A DNA stretch of 64,000 nt from Candidatus Kryptonium thompsonii (GTDB lineage: Bacteria; Bacteroidota; Ignavibacteria; Kryptoniales; Kryptoniaceae): the NCBI GenBank assembly GCA_001442925.1, contig LDXX01000002.1:159557-223556 (forward strand), given 5' to 3'. The notes beneath the pieces are model-generated. The model was not told the origin of the DNA, searched no databases, and worked only from the letters and a program-made list of their open reading frames with translations. A program made the position numbers and the translations under genes. Below are positions 44,881 through 53,450 of the stretch, piece after piece. Every line of letters begins with the position of its first letter. The stretch's first letter is position 1.

Positions 44881-46221
44881 ATGTTCAAGGATTCAATTGA
44901 ACTAAAAAATTATCTTGTTGGTGTAGTTGAATTTGATGGTGATGTTAATGTAATTGATCCTGTAAAACTTAGGGAGAAGGCCATCGATGAGCTTGTTTAT
45001 AACGCTGTTTTTAATCCCGATGAAAATTTAAAGATGGAAATACGCAATCTTATTCGCAAGATAGCTAGAAAATTAGGTGTAATTCCTGCTTCTATACAAA
45101 GTTTTTATGAAGCGATGGGAAGAGGGGAAGTTGGTGGATTTACCGTTCCAGCGGTTAACATTCGTGGTTTAACTTATGATGTAGCGAGGGCTTATGTGAG
45201 GGCTGTTAAGAAACACAATGTCGGTGCATTCATCTTTGAAATCGCTAAATCAGAAATAGGTTACACCTTCCAAAGACCAAGTGAATATACCGCTTGCGTT
45301 CTCTCTGCATGCATAAAGGAAGGGTATCAAGGTCCTGTTTTTATCCAAGGTGACCATGTTCAAGTAAGTGCTAAAAAATATGCAGAGGATCCAGAGAAGG
45401 AAATTAATTCGTTAAAAGCTCTTGTGAAGGAGGAAATAGAAGCAGATTTTTACAACATTGATATTGATAGTTCAACTCTTGTTGACTTGAGCAAACCGAC
45501 GCTTGATGAACAACAGAGGCCAAATTATGAAGTTGCTGCTGAAATGACGGAATTTATAAGAAAACTTCAACCAGAGGGAATCGAAATTTCAGTTGGCGGT
45601 GAAATTGGTGAAGTTGGAGGCAAAAATAGCACACCTGAAGAATTAAGAGCATATATGGCTGGATATCTTAAGCTTCTTTCGGAGAAAGGGAATTATAAAG
45701 GTATAAGCAAAATAAGCGTTCAAACTGGGACGACGCACGGTGGAGTTCCATTGCCAGATGGAACAATCGCACAAGTTAAAATCGATTTTGAAACCTTGCG
45801 TGTGCTTTCTGAAATTGCACGCAGAGAATATGGCTTATCGGGTGCAGTTCAACACGGTGCATCAACTTTGCCTGAGGAATTATTCGATAAATTCCCACAG
45901 GTTGGAACTGCGGAAATTCACCTTGCGACGGAATTTCAAAATATGATTTATTCAATGCTTCCAGATGATTTCAAAAATGAAGTCTATGAATTCCTTAAAA
46001 AAGAGTTTAAGGACGAATGGAAATCAGGAGACACTGAGGAGCAATTCATTTACAAGACTAGAAAGAAAGGCTTCGGACCATTTAAAAAGGAATTTTGGGA
46101 TCTACCACAATCGCTTAAAGATGAAATTGGCAATGCGCTTGAGAAGAAGTTTAGCTTGCTTTTGCAGAAGTTAAATGTCGTCGATACTTATGACCTTGTG
46201 AGAAAGTATGTCAAGGTTTGA
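44881..46221 (+). CDS. Class II fructose-bisphosphate aldolase-like protein, long form
   Basis: Encodes 446 residues, about 90 longer than E. coli FbaA; the extra part is an N-terminal helical region of about 70 residues plus insertions. The catalytic core has VPAVNIRG, FIQGDHVQ with Asp158 and zinc ligand His159, a conserved GGEIGEVGG segment with a zinc-ligand Glu, TGTTHGGVPLPDG with another ligand His, and AVQHGASTLPEE. These match the zinc class II ketose-bisphosphate aldolase family. Fructose 1,6-bisphosphate is the likeliest substrate, but tagatose-bisphosphate or a related sugar is possible. It has a very strong ribosome site and stands alone, divergent from the carbamoyltransferase operon. 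Confidence 0.85.
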   Translation: MFKDSIELKNYLVGVVEFDGDVNVIDPVKLREKAIDELVYNAVFNPDENLKMEIRNLIRKIARKLGVIPASIQSFYEAMGRGEVGGFTVPAVNIRGLTYDVARAYVRAVKKHNVGAFIFEIAKSEIGYTFQRPSEYTACVLSACIKEGYQGPVFIQGDHVQVSAKKYAEDPEKEINSLKALVKEEIEADFYNIDIDSSTLVDLSKPTLDEQQRPNYEVAAEMTEFIRKLQPEGIEISVGGEIGEVGGKNSTPEELRAYMAGYLKLLSEKGNYKGISKISVQTGTTHGGVPLPDGTIAQVKIDFETLRVLSEIARREYGLSGAVQHGASTLPEELFDKFPQVGTAEIHLATEFQNMIYSMLPDDFKNEVYEFLKKEFKDEWKSGDTEEQFIYKTRKKGFGPFKKEFWDLPQSLKDEIGNALEKKFSLLLQKLNVVDTYDLVRKYVKV

Positions 46222-46250
46222 ATAACATTCCAAAGGAAACTTATCCTTGA

Positions 46251-46302
46251 TCTCTAAATTTTTAAAGAGTAGCAAGATTTTACCCCCTGTTTTTGCAGGG
46301 GG
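46251..46302 (+). repeat. Decayed hairpin region resembling repeat R1
   Basis: TCTCTAAATTTTTA (46251-46264) is identical to part of R1 at 27056-27069 and is followed by a decayed right arm. A separate 7-bp hairpin CCCCCTG/CAGGGGG (46283-46302) follows. It may end transcription of the aldolase gene, although no T tract is present. Call is tentative. Confidence 0.4.
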
Positions 46303-46335
46303 GCTTGAAAATTTTAAAGTTTCATTTAAAATAAA

Positions 46336-49077
46336 ATGAAAAGAATACTTCAAATTTTATCCTTCTTTTTGCTTTTTGATATCTCTGCAAATTCTCAGCA
46401 AAGTTTACAGATAAAGTTTTATGACATCGATGGAAATATCAAGATAGTCAATTACAAAGTTAAACGCCCTAAAATTGCGCTTGTATTAAGTGGCGGGGGC
46501 GCAAGAGGGCTCAGTCATATTGGGGTTTTAAAGGTGTTTGATGAGTACAATATCCCTATCGATTACATAATTGGCACGAGCATGGGAAGTATAGTAGGTG
46601 GTTTATACTGTGCTGGGCTTAAAGCAGAAGAAATTGAAAGAATCGCTACCACAACAAATTGGGATTATGTTTTAACACTTGGGGAAAGAGAAGATAAGGC
46701 AAACTTGTTCCTTGAGAGAAAATATTTAATTGAGAAAAGTTTTATCTATTTTCGATTTAAAGGTTTTAAGCCACTTATCCCTTCTTATGTGAGCTCAGGT
46801 CAGGGTATAACCGAATCCCTTTTGAAAATTTTCTTTAAGACACCGTTTCACTATGTGACAAATTATGAAGAGCTAAAACCAAAGTTTTATTCAGTTGCAA
46901 CCGACCTTATAAGTGGACGAAGAATTATCTTCTCAAAGGGGAATCTTGTTTATGTCGTCAGGGCGAGCTCAACAATTCCACTTGCTTTTCAGCCTGTTTC
47001 TATGGATTCCCTTGTTCTTGTAGATGGAGGATTGATTTCAAATATACCTGCTGATGTAGCCAGAGAGCTTGGGTGTGATATTGTTATAACTGTGGATGCG
47101 ACAAGCCCACTGCGTAACCCCACTGATATTCAATTGCCATGGAACACAGCTGACCAAATAGTTGGAATAATGATGCAACTTTCAAACGAAGTCCAACTTG
47201 AAAAATCTGACATAGTTCTAAAGCCGAACCTTGATAACATAAACTCTACTGATTTTGAAAAGGCAGATTTAATAATAAAAAGAGGCAAAGAAATCGCCAA
47301 AGAAAAAATCGATGAGATAATTTCTCTTATAGAGTCGAAATGTGAAATTTTAAGCGATGGAGAAACACAAAAATTTTCCAATTACAAGTTGAAAGTTTAT
47401 GGTGATGGTTTACCTGCCGATGTTGTTTCAACGATCTTCCAAAAGAATGAAATCACCGATGAAGAAATTGTTAAGAGCTTAAGCAAGCTGTTATCCGAAG
47501 GTGAATATGGCAAGATTGATATTGAGGTTCATAAAAATTCAAACATTGACGAAATTATAATTTGGACTGAGCTAAATCCAAGGGTGAAAAGGGTAAATGT
47601 TTATCCGCAGTCGATGCGAAATTTTCAAATGGACTTCTCAAGATTTAAGAGTGATATATTTAGCTCTGTAGAAATTAGCGATTCATCTTTTGTTTTTCAT
47701 CCAAAGAGTGTTGTTTATTTTTCGGAAAGCGAGATTTATAAAATTTCACGGGAGATTTTGAGCGTTTTTCATTTTTATGGATATCCGTTCGTTAAAGTTC
47801 GGACACTTGAATTTAATGATTCGTCTAACGAGCTTAACATCTATTTAACCGATGGATATGTTTCTGACATAAGGATTTCAGGGAATAAAAATACGAAGAA
47901 TTCTGTTGTGCTTCGTGATGTTATGTTTAAAAAGGGTGAAGTGTTAACAGATGATAAAGTTATAAAGACGCTTCAAAACCTGTGGTCTACAAATCTTTTT
48001 TCACAGATAAGGTTTGATTATGAGGTCAATGATAGTGTTAAAGTGGCGCTTCATCTTCAGGAATCACCATCCCAATTTTTGAGAATAGGCATGAGAATTG
48101 ACAGTGAGCGAGGGGGACAGTTTTTTTCGGATTTTAGAAATGAAAATACATTTGGGCTTAATGATGATTTTGGTATGACACTTCAAGGTGGTATGAGAAA
48201 TTTGCTTTTCAAACTTGAATATAAAGTCGATCGACTTTTTAATACGATGTTTACTTATAGATTGAATTTTTACAACTCGGTAAGAAAAGTTTACACTTAT
48301 GAAACGATTTATGGAGATAAAAGTTTCTTCTTAAAGAACAATGGTGAGATTAAGTTCGGGTATGGGGGATTTGAATTATCGGTTGGAGGGCAGTTTGAAA
48401 GGCTTGGAAATACATTGCTGAAGTATCAGGTAGAAGAAGCGTTTGTAAAGAATGTTTCAAGAGTTGAATTTAAAGATGAAAAAAATTTGCTCTCAAAATT
48501 ACAGTTGAGCATAGTTGTTGATTCAAGGGATAGGGCTTATTTCCCAAACCGTGGTATTTATTTGAATGCCTATTACGAGACATCTCAGAAGTTTCTTGGT
48601 TCGGATATCGCTTATTCAAAAATTTTCTTTTCGTATGAGAACTACAACACCTACTTCAAATACGGGGCTCTGAGATTAAAATTTTTGTTTGGTTTATGTG
48701 ATGAATCGACCCCTTTATCTCAGCAATTTTTCATCGGCTCGATAACAGGATTAAATTCCTTTGCTGGAATGAGGGAAGATGAAATTTATGGGAGGCAGGT
48801 TATTATCGGTGGGGTTGAGGCGAGATTTAAAAGTCCTATTAAAGTTATGTTTGAAAATTTTATCTCTTTGCGCTATGATATTGGAGCAGGGTGGGAAAAA
48901 CTCGAAGCGGTGAGGTGGAAAGATTTAAGACATGGCGTAGGAATAGAAATTGGTTTCGATACCCCGATAGGGGCGTTGCGAATAATTGTGGGTAAAAGTT
49001 TTATTTTAAAGAAAATTGAAAAAAATGAAGTGTTGTGGGGTCCGATTGTGTCTCAGTTTTCGCTTGGGTTTGAGTGA
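46336..49077 (+). CDS. Patatin-like phospholipase fused to POTRA and Omp85-type barrel (type Vd, PlpD-like)
   Basis: Encodes 913 residues with a signal peptide (1-20). The patatin domain (about 45-330) has the oxyanion motif GGGAR (53-57), nucleophile Ser82 in GTSMGS and catalytic Asp230 in VDGGLISNIP. Next comes a linker, then a POTRA-like domain (about 505-570, VSDIRISGNKNTK) and a surface-antigen/Omp85 barrel (about 580-913) ending in VSQFSLGFE. This order defines type Vd autotransporters such as PlpD, in which the barrel exports the lipase. All catalytic residues are intact, so lipase or phospholipase A activity is expected. The region between the patatin and POTRA parts (about 330-500) is longer than in PlpD and may hold an additional POTRA. 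Confidence 0.9.
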   Translation: MKRILQILSFFLLFDISANSQQSLQIKFYDIDGNIKIVNYKVKRPKIALVLSGGGARGLSHIGVLKVFDEYNIPIDYIIGTSMGSIVGGLYCAGLKAEEIERIATTTNWDYVLTLGEREDKANLFLERKYLIEKSFIYFRFKGFKPLIPSYVSSGQGITESLLKIFFKTPFHYVTNYEELKPKFYSVATDLISGRRIIFSKGNLVYVVRASSTIPLAFQPVSMDSLVLVDGGLISNIPADVARELGCDIVITVDATSPLRNPTDIQLPWNTADQIVGIMMQLSNEVQLEKSDIVLKPNLDNINSTDFEKADLIIKRGKEIAKEKIDEIISLIESKCEILSDGETQKFSNYKLKVYGDGLPADVVSTIFQKNEITDEEIVKSLSKLLSEGEYGKIDIEVHKNSNIDEIIIWTELNPRVKRVNVYPQSMRNFQMDFSRFKSDIFSSVEISDSSFVFHPKSVVYFSESEIYKISREILSVFHFYGYPFVKVRTLEFNDSSNELNIYLTDGYVSDIRISGNKNTKNSVVLRDVMFKKGEVLTDDKVIKTLQNLWSTNLFSQIRFDYEVNDSVKVALHLQESPSQFLRIGMRIDSERGGQFFSDFRNENTFGLNDDFGMTLQGGMRNLLFKLEYKVDRLFNTMFTYRLNFYNSVRKVYTYETIYGDKSFFLKNNGEIKFGYGGFELSVGGQFERLGNTLLKYQVEEAFVKNVSRVEFKDEKNLLSKLQLSIVVDSRDRAYFPNRGIYLNAYYETSQKFLGSDIAYSKIFFSYENYNTYFKYGALRLKFLFGLCDESTPLSQQFFIGSITGLNSFAGMREDEIYGRQVIIGGVEARFKSPIKVMFENFISLRYDIGAGWEKLEAVRWKDLRHGVGIEIGFDTPIGALRIIVGKSFILKKIEKNEVLWGPIVSQFSLGFE

Positions 49078-49158
49078 AATACTTGGAACTTGATTTCTTA
49101 AAAATGTTTTTTAAATTATAAATAGTACCAAAAACAAAGGTGTAAAATTTTAAAAATT

Positions 49159-50421
49159 TTGGCGAATTACGATAGGGAGCGAGAGAGGGCAGTTATAGTT
49201 GGTGTGATTTTCCCGCATCAAACAAGAGCGCAAGTTGAGGAATATCTTGATGAGCTTGAGCTTCTTGCTGATACAGCGGGGGCTGATGTAGTTTGTAGGG
49301 TTTATCAAGAAAGAGACAAGCCAGACCCTGCTTTTTTCATCGGTAGGGGTAAAGCAGAACAAATAGCCAAAATCGTTGAAGAAGAAAAAATTGATTTAGT
49401 AATTTTTGACGATGACCTGTCGGGAGTTCAAATCAGGAATCTGGAGAATATAATAAATTGCAAAATTATAGATAGAACAACGCTTATACTTGATATATTT
49501 GCGTCCCATGCGAGGACGGCGCCTGCCAAGATACAGGTTGAGCTTGCCCAGCTTGAATATTTACTGCCGAGATTGACGGGTAAATGGAGGCATCTTTCGA
49601 AGCAATATGGTGGCATCGGCACAAAGGGACCTGGTGAAACTCAACTTGAGACGGATAGACGACTCATCAAAAGAAAAATTGCAATTTTAAGGAGAAAGTT
49701 AGGTGAAATTGACAACCAAAGAAAAGTTCAAAGAAAAGGTAGGCGTGATATTTTCAGGGTCACACTTGTTGGTTATACGAACGCTGGTAAATCAACCCTT
49801 TTAAATGTTATGGCTAATACGAATGTTTATGTTGAGGATAAACTTTTTGCAACACTTGATGCGACAACTCGAGTTATTAAATTTTCCCCAACTAAAAAGG
49901 TTCTGTTAACAGATACGGTCGGTTTCATAAGAAAACTTCCACATCATCTCATCGCATCTTTTAAATCAACACTTGACGAAATTATCGAAGCGGATATTTT
50001 AATTCATGTTGTTGATATATCAGCCCCTAATTTCAGGGAACAAATAAAAGTTGTTGAGGAAACCCTTGAAGAACTTAACTCACTTGACAAACCAACAATT
50101 ATCGCATTTAACAAGATAGATAAGTTGCAGGATAGAAGTATAATTCATACTCTTGCGAAGGAATATGAAAACGCTGTTTTCATATCGGCGTCTCGTGGAG
50201 TGAACATTCAAGCGTTGAAAGATAAAATTCTTCAATTGATAGATGATCATTATGTTGAAATAACTGGCAAGGTTAATGTTTCAAATCCTGAAGCTATGTC
50301 GATTATCTACAAATTGGGGGAAGTTCTTGATGTAAAGTATGACGATGATAATTACATAACATTAAGAGTTAAGGTCGAGAAAAGACACCTACCGAAAATT
50401 TCAGCATATATTTTAACTTGA
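49159..50421 (+). CDS. hflX: Ribosome-associated GTPase HflX
   Basis: Encodes 420 residues from TTG 49159; no ATG is in frame nearby and the N-terminal HflX domain begins at once. The N-domain has PDPAFFIGRGKAEQI and the glycine-rich GIGTKGPGETQLETDRR linker typical of HflX. The G-domain has G1 GYTNAGKSTLLN, G3 TDTVGFIRKLPH and G4 NKIDK. HflX binds the 50S subunit and splits stalled ribosomes after heat stress. It is convergent with the BpsA gene (4 bp between stops). Confidence 0.94.
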   Translation: MANYDRERERAVIVGVIFPHQTRAQVEEYLDELELLADTAGADVVCRVYQERDKPDPAFFIGRGKAEQIAKIVEEEKIDLVIFDDDLSGVQIRNLENIINCKIIDRTTLILDIFASHARTAPAKIQVELAQLEYLLPRLTGKWRHLSKQYGGIGTKGPGETQLETDRRLIKRKIAILRRKLGEIDNQRKVQRKGRRDIFRVTLVGYTNAGKSTLLNVMANTNVYVEDKLFATLDATTRVIKFSPTKKVLLTDTVGFIRKLPHHLIASFKSTLDEIIEADILIHVVDISAPNFREQIKVVEETLEELNSLDKPTIIAFNKIDKLQDRSIIHTLAKEYENAVFISASRGVNIQALKDKILQLIDDHYVEITGKVNVSNPEAMSIIYKLGEVLDVKYDDDNYITLRVKVEKRHLPKISAYILT

Positions 50422-50425
50422 ATTT

Positions 50426-51451
50426 TTACTTCCAGCTGTCATACTCAACTGTGCACCAAGCTTCGTCATCAACATAAAGTTCGTGGGTTGACTTTAACCG
50501 CGGTAGTTTTTTAAGTTTGATTTTATCATACGCCTCCACCCTGAAAAATGAGGATCTAAACCAGTTAATATTAGGTATGCCGATTTTAAGTTTTTTATTG
50601 ATCAAATAATGGTTGTAGTTCTCAATCCATTGATTCTCATCCTCTGGGTAATAAGAGAAATCTCGAATTATATCCGTTATAACCATTCCTGTTGAAAGAA
50701 TAAATCTTTGTATATGATACCATTTCTCAAGGTTTGCTTCGATGTGAGTCAAACCGAAGTATCCCGCAGAGTTTCTCTTTTTTAACGCCTGCATACATCT
50801 GTATATGAAAAGGATGAAACCTTGGAGCGTTTCAACGGGATCTGTTAAGAATGTGTCATATTTATTCATCTCTTTTCTCGGGAATGAATCAAGAACATCA
50901 TGAGTTATCGTTGTTATGTTGAGATCATATTCTTTTGATACATCGTTTATGAAGTCAGTTAATCTTTTGTCGATTTCAAGGACGGTTATTTTCTTTGCAA
51001 CTCCAAGCAAGCCAATTGCTATGCTTACGAGGTCGTCATCACCAAGGATAAATATTGCCTTATCTTCAATGTCACCTCTCTCATACATGAAAATTGCACG
51101 CCTTATTGCGTCTTCAGCGCTTATGAATCCCTGGTCATACTCAATTGATGGAAGGGGACGATTTTTGACAATGTTTTTGTAAGTTTCGAAGATTTTTAAA
51201 TATTCACCTTTTATTTGAATTCCGCCACGACAGTGTTCACATCTTGGATCTGGATAAAATTTTGTTTGTATTTGACCATCGAGATAAAATTTGTCCCCTT
51301 CCCTTTTTATGATTTTTTCTTTTAGAAGTTTGTTCAATACTTGATAAAGTTCCTTTAAAGTGCCATCTTGTCTGTTTACTATTTCCCAAAAAGTTTTCTC
51401 GCCTGAAGATAGAGCACGCAGTATCTGATTTTTAATCTTGCTGTTAGCCAT
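50426..51451 (-). CDS. bpsA: N4-bis(aminopropyl)spermidine synthase (branched-chain polyamine synthase)
   Basis: Encodes 341 residues. The N-terminal 75 residues form a winged-helix-like domain, followed by a CEHC metal-like knuckle. The Rossmann part holds FILGDDDLVSIA, with the GDDD motif (137-140) that is diagnostic for BpsA and was shown in the archaeal enzyme to be essential. TDPVETLQG follows. BpsA transfers aminopropyl groups to spermidine to make quaternary branched polyamines, known from thermophilic archaea and a few thermophilic bacteria such as Thermus. The compounds stabilise nucleic acids at high temperature. It stands alone on the minus strand. Confidence 0.9.
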   Translation of the reverse strand: MANSKIKNQILRALSSGEKTFWEIVNRQDGTLKELYQVLNKLLKEKIIKREGDKFYLDGQIQTKFYPDPRCEHCRGGIQIKGEYLKIFETYKNIVKNRPLPSIEYDQGFISAEDAIRRAIFMYERGDIEDKAIFILGDDDLVSIAIGLLGVAKKITVLEIDKRLTDFINDVSKEYDLNITTITHDVLDSFPRKEMNKYDTFLTDPVETLQGFILFIYRCMQALKKRNSAGYFGLTHIEANLEKWYHIQRFILSTGMVITDIIRDFSYYPEDENQWIENYNHYLINKKLKIGIPNINWFRSSFFRVEAYDKIKLKKLPRLKSTHELYVDDEAWCTVEYDSWK

Positions 51452-51685
51452 GGCTGTTCCGCTTATCTAATTTTTAGAAAATTTACAAATTTATTTTGTT
51501 ATTTCAAACTGAGCAAATGTCAAAATTTTTGTCCTGCTAAGTTTTTAATGTGGCATTTTTAGACAAGGAAGAGATTTTAAACTTTTTTCTTTGACTAATT
51601 TATAGCGAAGTTTGTTTGGCATAGTGTTTGATTTTTATTTAAAATGAAGTTATATTAAGAAGTGAAAAACAAATCTTGGATTGTG

Positions 51686-52009
51686 ATGAAAAATTTTAAT
51701 CTTACCGAACGCATTCAGAGAGTCAGAAGATATTTTCGGAAAACTTCAAAGGAGGAGGTAATACTTTTAATAAATCAAGCCATAAAGGAACTCGGGGAAA
51801 TTGAAAATAGGACCGATGAAATATGGGCTCATATTATGGATATGAGTAAGGGTAGAAAAAAGGATAAGAAAGTTTACATTGAGTTGATTGGGGAAGAGCT
51901 TGATAAGATAATTGAAGGGGTTGAGACGGTGAAGGAAATTTTGAATAAGGCGAAGGGGAATATCCGTTTATCTCAGAAAAAGGAACATGAAATTGACCTT
52001 TGGATTTAA
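51686..52009 (+). CDS. Small helical protein of unknown function upstream of the oxidoreductase operon
   Basis: Encodes 107 residues from ATG 51686; GTG 51662 would add eight. The protein is charged and helical throughout ([38 protein letters not shown]), with no signal peptide or motif I recognise. It lies 19 bp before the ferredoxin-subunit gene in the same direction, so it may belong to that operon. No function can be proposed. Confidence 0.55.
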   Translation: MKNFNLTERIQRVRRYFRKTSKEEVILLINQAIKELGEIENRTDEIWAHIMDMSKGRKKDKKVYIELIGEELDKIIEGVETVKEILNKAKGNIRLSQKKEHEIDLWI

Positions 52010-52028
52010 AAAAGAAAACAGAGGAAAG

Positions 52029-52289
52029 ATGCAAGTAACACTTCAAAAAGCCTTTGTTAAAATTGACAAGGAGCAATGCAAAGGTTGTACACTTTGCATT
52101 GAGACATGCCCAGTTGATGTTTTAAAAATTTCGGATAGGTTTAATTCGCGTGGTTATCATTACACTGAATATGTCGGAGATGGTTGCACTGGGTGTGGAG
52201 TTTGTTTTTATGCGTGCCCTGAACCAGGGGCTATAACTGTTTATAAACGCGGTGCAATCGTCGATGAAGAAGTTTTAAGCGAAGCATAA
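52029..52289 (+). CDS. korD: 2-oxoacid:ferredoxin oxidoreductase, delta (4Fe-4S) subunit
   Basis: Encodes 86 residues from ATG 52029, which has GAGGAAA just upstream. Two 4Fe-4S motifs are visible: [12 protein letters not shown] and [14 protein letters not shown]. This is the ferredoxin-like subunit of KorABCD/VorABCD-type enzymes, carrying electrons from the TPP centre to ferredoxin. It is followed by the alpha and the fused beta-gamma genes. A hairpin with a T tract overlaps its stop codon. Confidence 0.9.
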   Translation: MQVTLQKAFVKIDKEQCKGCTLCIETCPVDVLKISDRFNSRGYHYTEYVGDGCTGCGVCFYACPEPGAITVYKRGAIVDEEVLSEA

Positions 52290-52305
52290 GTTGCTTCGCT
52301 TTTTT
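52278..52305 (+). terminator. Intra-operon intrinsic terminator or attenuator
   Basis: AGCGAAGCA (52278-52286) and TGCTTCGCT (52292-52300) form a 9-bp stem overlapping the delta-subunit stop, followed by six T residues. It lies between two subunits of one enzyme, so partial read-through is expected. Confidence 0.75.
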
Positions 52306-52312
52306 ATTTAAA

Positions 52313-52332
52313 ACCGCTGATAAAACAGCGGT
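52313..52332 (+). repeat. Second hairpin in the korD-korA gap
   Basis: ACCGCTG (52313-52319) and CAGCGGT (52326-52332) form a 7-bp stem around ATAAAA. It lies 32 bases before the alpha-subunit start and could be an mRNA-protecting structure after processing, or a second stop signal. Confidence 0.5.
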
Positions 52333-52364
52333 CGAAAAGAAAACAAAAAAGGAAATTTTGAAGT

Positions 52365-53441
52365 ATGCCTAAACAACTGATGAAAGGAAACGAGGCAGTT
52401 GTAAGAGGGGCAATCTTGGCAGGTTGCAGAGCATTTTTTGGATACCCAATCACACCAGCAAGTGAAATCGCTGAAGCTGCTGCACTTTTAATGCCCGAAG
52501 TTGGTGGGGTTTTCATTCAAGCTGAAAGCGAGGTTGCGGCAATTAATATGCTTTTCGGCGCAGCAAGCGGTGGTGTGAGAGCGATGACCGCTTCCTCAAG
52601 CCCAGGGATAAGTTTGATGCAAGAAGGAGTTTCATATGCAGCGGGAGCAGAATTGCCGATGGTTATAGTTGATGTTATGCGAGGTGGTCCAGGGCTTGGC
52701 AATATAGCACCTGAACAAGGGGATTATTATCAAGTTGTTAAGGGTGGAGGGCATGGCAATTATAAGGTTATAGTCCTCGCTCCTAATTCCGTTCAAGAAA
52801 TGTGTGATTTAACTTATCTTGCATTTGACCTTGCTGAAAAATACAGAAACCCTGTTTATGTTCTCGCTGATGGATTTATTGGGCAAATGGTTGAACCAGT
52901 TGAATTCCCAGAACCAAAACTTCCCCAGATTGATAAAACATGGTGCGTTGATGGAACTGCCGAGACAAGACATAACCTTATAACATCAATTTATCTTGCG
53001 CCAGAGGAGTTAGAACAACACAACTTGAGGTTAAAAGAAAAATACGATCGCATCAAAAGAGAAGAGGTGAGATACGAAGCCTATAAAGTTGATGATGCCG
53101 AGCTCGTTTTGGTTGGTTATGGGATAGTTTCAAGAATTTTGAAGAGTGTTGTTGATATAATGAGAGGGGATGGATATAAAGTTGGTTTGTTAAGACCGAT
53201 AACATTGTTTCCATTCCCTGATGAAAAAATTAGAGAGATCGCCAAAACTGCGCAAGTATTTCTCGTTGTTGAGTTAAGCACAGGTCAAATGGTTGATGAT
53301 GTAAAGCTTGCATTAAATGGGATGCGTGAGGTTAAGTTTTATGGAAGGTGTGGAGGTATGGTGCCGTCCGCTGAGGAAATCATTGAGCAAGTTAAATCTA
53401 TTTTTGAAGAACTCGAAAAGGAAATTGAACATCAAAAGTGA
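52365..53441 (+). CDS. korA: 2-oxoacid:ferredoxin oxidoreductase, alpha subunit (KorA/VorB type)
   Basis: Encodes 358 residues. The start [16 protein letters not shown] and GYPITPASE are typical of KorA and Vor[12 protein letters not shown] and [12 protein letters not shown] follow. The protein makes part of the substrate and TPP pocket and oxidises 2-oxoglutarate or a branched-chain 2-oxoacid to the acyl-CoA with reduced ferredoxin. Which substrate is used cannot be told by eye. The delta-alpha-beta/gamma order is similar to Vor and Kor operons. The beta-gamma gene starts 9 bp downstream. Confidence 0.9.
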   Translation: MPKQLMKGNEAVVRGAILAGCRAFFGYPITPASEIAEAAALLMPEVGGVFIQAESEVAAINMLFGAASGGVRAMTASSSPGISLMQEGVSYAAGAELPMVIVDVMRGGPGLGNIAPEQGDYYQVVKGGGHGNYKVIVLAPNSVQEMCDLTYLAFDLAEKYRNPVYVLADGFIGQMVEPVEFPEPKLPQIDKTWCVDGTAETRHNLITSIYLAPEELEQHNLRLKEKYDRIKREEVRYEAYKVDDAELVLVGYGIVSRILKSVVDIMRGDGYKVGLLRPITLFPFPDEKIREIAKTAQVFLVVELSTGQMVDDVKLALNGMREVKFYGRCGGMVPSAEEIIEQVKSIFEELEKEIEHQK

Positions 53442-53450
53442 GGTCGAAAA

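Noticed and set aside
46283..46302. CCCCCTG/CAGGGGG hairpin considered as a definite terminator
   Set aside because: No T tract follows on either strand, so it is kept only as part of a tentative repeat call.
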